From Streptococcus oralis (lineage in GTDB: Bacteria > Bacillota > Bacilli > Lactobacillales > Streptococcaceae), in assembly GCA_937930605.1 (NCBI GenBank), contig CALHBZ010000092.1:1-6114 (forward strand): 6,114 nt of DNA, written 5' to 3'. Shown one piece after another: positions 5,063 to 6,114 of this stretch (position 1 is its first letter; each line of letters starts with the position of its first letter). The notes beneath the pieces were generated by a model. That model worked only from the letters and a program-made list of their open reading frames with translations, ran no database searches and was not told where the DNA came from. Both the position numbers and the translations under genes were made by a program.

Positions 5063-5929
5063 TTATCCTAAAGACTGATGATTAAACAAGGCATGGGTTG
5101 CTTGATGGATGTATTTGGCTGTTTCGGCATTGTTCATGGTGTAGAGATGCACACCTGCGACGTCCTGAGTGACCAAGTCCACGATTTGATCCACTGCGTA
5201 GGCAAGTCCTGCTGCTCTGAGCGACTCAGGATCATGCTCATACTTGTCTAAAATGGCCTTGAATTTTCGCGGAATATGGATATTCTCACACGTTTTCAAG
5301 AGACGAAGCGCTTGATTACGGTTAAGAATCGGCATGATACCCGCATGAATAGGAACATCAATCCCTGCCAAGGTACACTTGTCTTGGAAGTCATAGAAAC
5401 GCTCATTGTCAAAGAAAAGTTGCGTTACGAGACTCGAACAGCCTGCGTCTACTTTCTTCTTGAGATTTTGGATATCCGAAATCTGGTTTGGCGAGTCAGG
5501 GTGTCCCTCTGGGTAGCAAGCTCCGACAATCTCAAAATGAGGAGCTTGTTCCTTGATGAACTCGATCAAGTCCGTTGCGTAGCGAAAATCCTTTTGTGGC
5601 TCCACATCAGGGATGATATCTCCACGCAAGGCTAAGATTTTCTGTACCCCAACCTTGTCCAAGTCCGCAATAGTTTCAGCAACCTTTTCCTTGTTCAGAT
5701 AGATAGCGGGCAAGTGGGCAATGGTCGGAATCGCCAAGTCATTCTGGATAAAGTCAGCCAAACGAACCGTCGTTTCCTTGATATTAAATTTATTATTGCT
5801 GGCAGTTACACTGATAAAGTGCGGTGCTAGCTCCTGCATATCTTGAAGAGCAGAAATAATCTTATCATTACCCACAGCTGGGTTTGGAGGGAACACTTCA
5901 AATGAGAGTGACGGTGTTTGGCGTGACAT
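5063..5929 (-). CDS. metF: 5,10-methylenetetrahydrofolate reductase
   Basis: MetF is a cytoplasmic FAD enzyme that reduces 5,10-methylene-THF to 5-methyl-THF, the methyl donor for methionine synthesis. At 288 residues it has the length of the bacterial single-domain TIM-barrel form without the eukaryotic regulatory domain. Motifs in order are SFEVFPP (9-15), where Glu11 matches the catalytic Glu28 of E. coli; LALRGD (99-104), with the flavin-contacting Asp; CYPEGHPDS (138-146); TQLFFD (169-174); and GIMPI (197-201). Two segments differ from the E. coli pattern: VTASNN (41-46) where VTYGAN is usual, and AHLPAIYL (71-78) where HLTC is usual. The substrate-side pocket may therefore differ. The start has AAAGG 9 nt upstream and lies 63 nt after metE with no terminator between, so the two genes form an operon. 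MetE can use the product directly. Confidence 0.95.
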   Translation of the reverse strand: MSRQTPSLSFEVFPPNPAVGNDKIISALQDMQELAPHFISVTASNNKFNIKETTVRLADFIQNDLAIPTIAHLPAIYLNKEKVAETIADLDKVGVQKILALRGDIIPDVEPQKDFRYATDLIEFIKEQAPHFEIVGACYPEGHPDSPNQISDIQNLKKKVDAGCSSLVTQLFFDNERFYDFQDKCTLAGIDVPIHAGIMPILNRNQALRLLKTCENIHIPRKFKAILDKYEHDPESLRAAGLAYAVDQIVDLVTQDVAGVHLYTMNNAETAKYIHQATHALFNHQSLG

Positions 5930-5950
5930 ATGTAATAACCTTTTCTAGTT

Positions 5951-5987
5951 GATTTCTTTTTGAACAACCATTGTATAGAGAGAAATC
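5951..5987 (-). other. Weak hairpin in the metE-metF gap
   Basis: On the minus strand GATTTCT and AGAAATC (7 bp) enclose an inner ACAA-TGG-TTGT. The AT-rich stem has large internal loops and is followed by AACTAG rather than a T-run, so it is not a terminator. It could be a stability or processing element between the two cistrons, or chance. Confidence 0.3.
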
Positions 5988-5992
5988 TAATC

Positions 5993-6114
5993 TTACAATT
6001 TCTCACGAGCGGCTTTTGCAGCTTCTACAAGGCGGATCAAGCTTTCTTTTGTTTCTGGAATACCACGTGTTTTCAAACCACAGTCAGGGTTGATCCAAAC
6101 TTTCTTGCTTGGTA
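5993..6114 (-). CDS. metE: Cobalamin-independent methionine synthase, C-terminal end only
   Basis: The last 39 codons and the TAA stop are in the window; the rest lies beyond base 6114. MetE transfers the methyl group of 5-methyl-THF-polyglutamate to homocysteine, giving methionine without vitamin B12. The visible part matches the C-terminal zinc domain: [15 protein letters not shown], whose Cys corresponds to the last zinc-binding Cys (Cys726 in E. coli), then PETKESL and a closing helix [12 protein letters not shown]. The full protein is normally about 750 residues. It lies upstream of metF in the same direction. Any promoter or Met-responsive control would be outside the window. Confidence 0.93.

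Overview
The window looks like chromosomal DNA of a Streptococcus of the mitis/pneumoniae group. The evidence is the low-GC codon use, the protein sequences (a 737-residue PNPase starting MTKQVFQ, a short-form CysE, and a MetF starting MSRQTPSLSFEVFPP), and the gene order metE-metF / pnp-cysE-GNAT. This is recognition from memory, not a database result. All genes are on the minus strand, so the biological reading direction is from 6114 down to 1.

Region by region, in transcription order: the last 39 codons of metE (5993-6114); a 63-nt gap with a weak hairpin; metF (5063-5929); a strong intrinsic terminator with U-tracts on both sides (5015-5053); a gap of about 690 nt without a protein gene (4375-5062); pnp (2161-4374); cysE (1529-2146); a tandem-GNAT acetyltransferase (651-1517); and a nucleoside phosphorylase (1-646) cut by the window edge. 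From pnp onward the gaps are 14, 11 and 4 nt, so these four genes are very probably one transcript. metE-metF is a separate unit that ends at the terminator.

MetF makes 5-methyl-tetrahydrofolate, and MetE uses it to methylate homocysteine to methionine. CysE makes O-acetylserine, the precursor of cysteine. PNPase and the nucleoside phosphorylase are both phosphorolytic enzymes, one acting on RNA and the other on nucleosides. The locus therefore joins sulfur amino acid synthesis to RNA and nucleotide turnover, although the shared transcript alone does not prove a functional link.

The most unusual part is the gap before pnp. It holds three tandem copies, about 90 nt each, of a structured element read on the minus strand. 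Each copy has a TATCTTG box, a variable middle, an AAAAAGATA tract, a hairpin whose stem sequence differs between copies but still pairs, and a CTATTTT tract. A fourth box (TATCCTG) lies at the same period just upstream of pnp, where the hairpin is replaced by the pnp promoter and ribosome-binding site. Upstream of the array are three more inverted repeats and a candidate extended -10 promoter. The array looks like repeated small RNAs or a repeated leader/attenuator. A relation to the streptococcal asd RNA motif is possible but untested.
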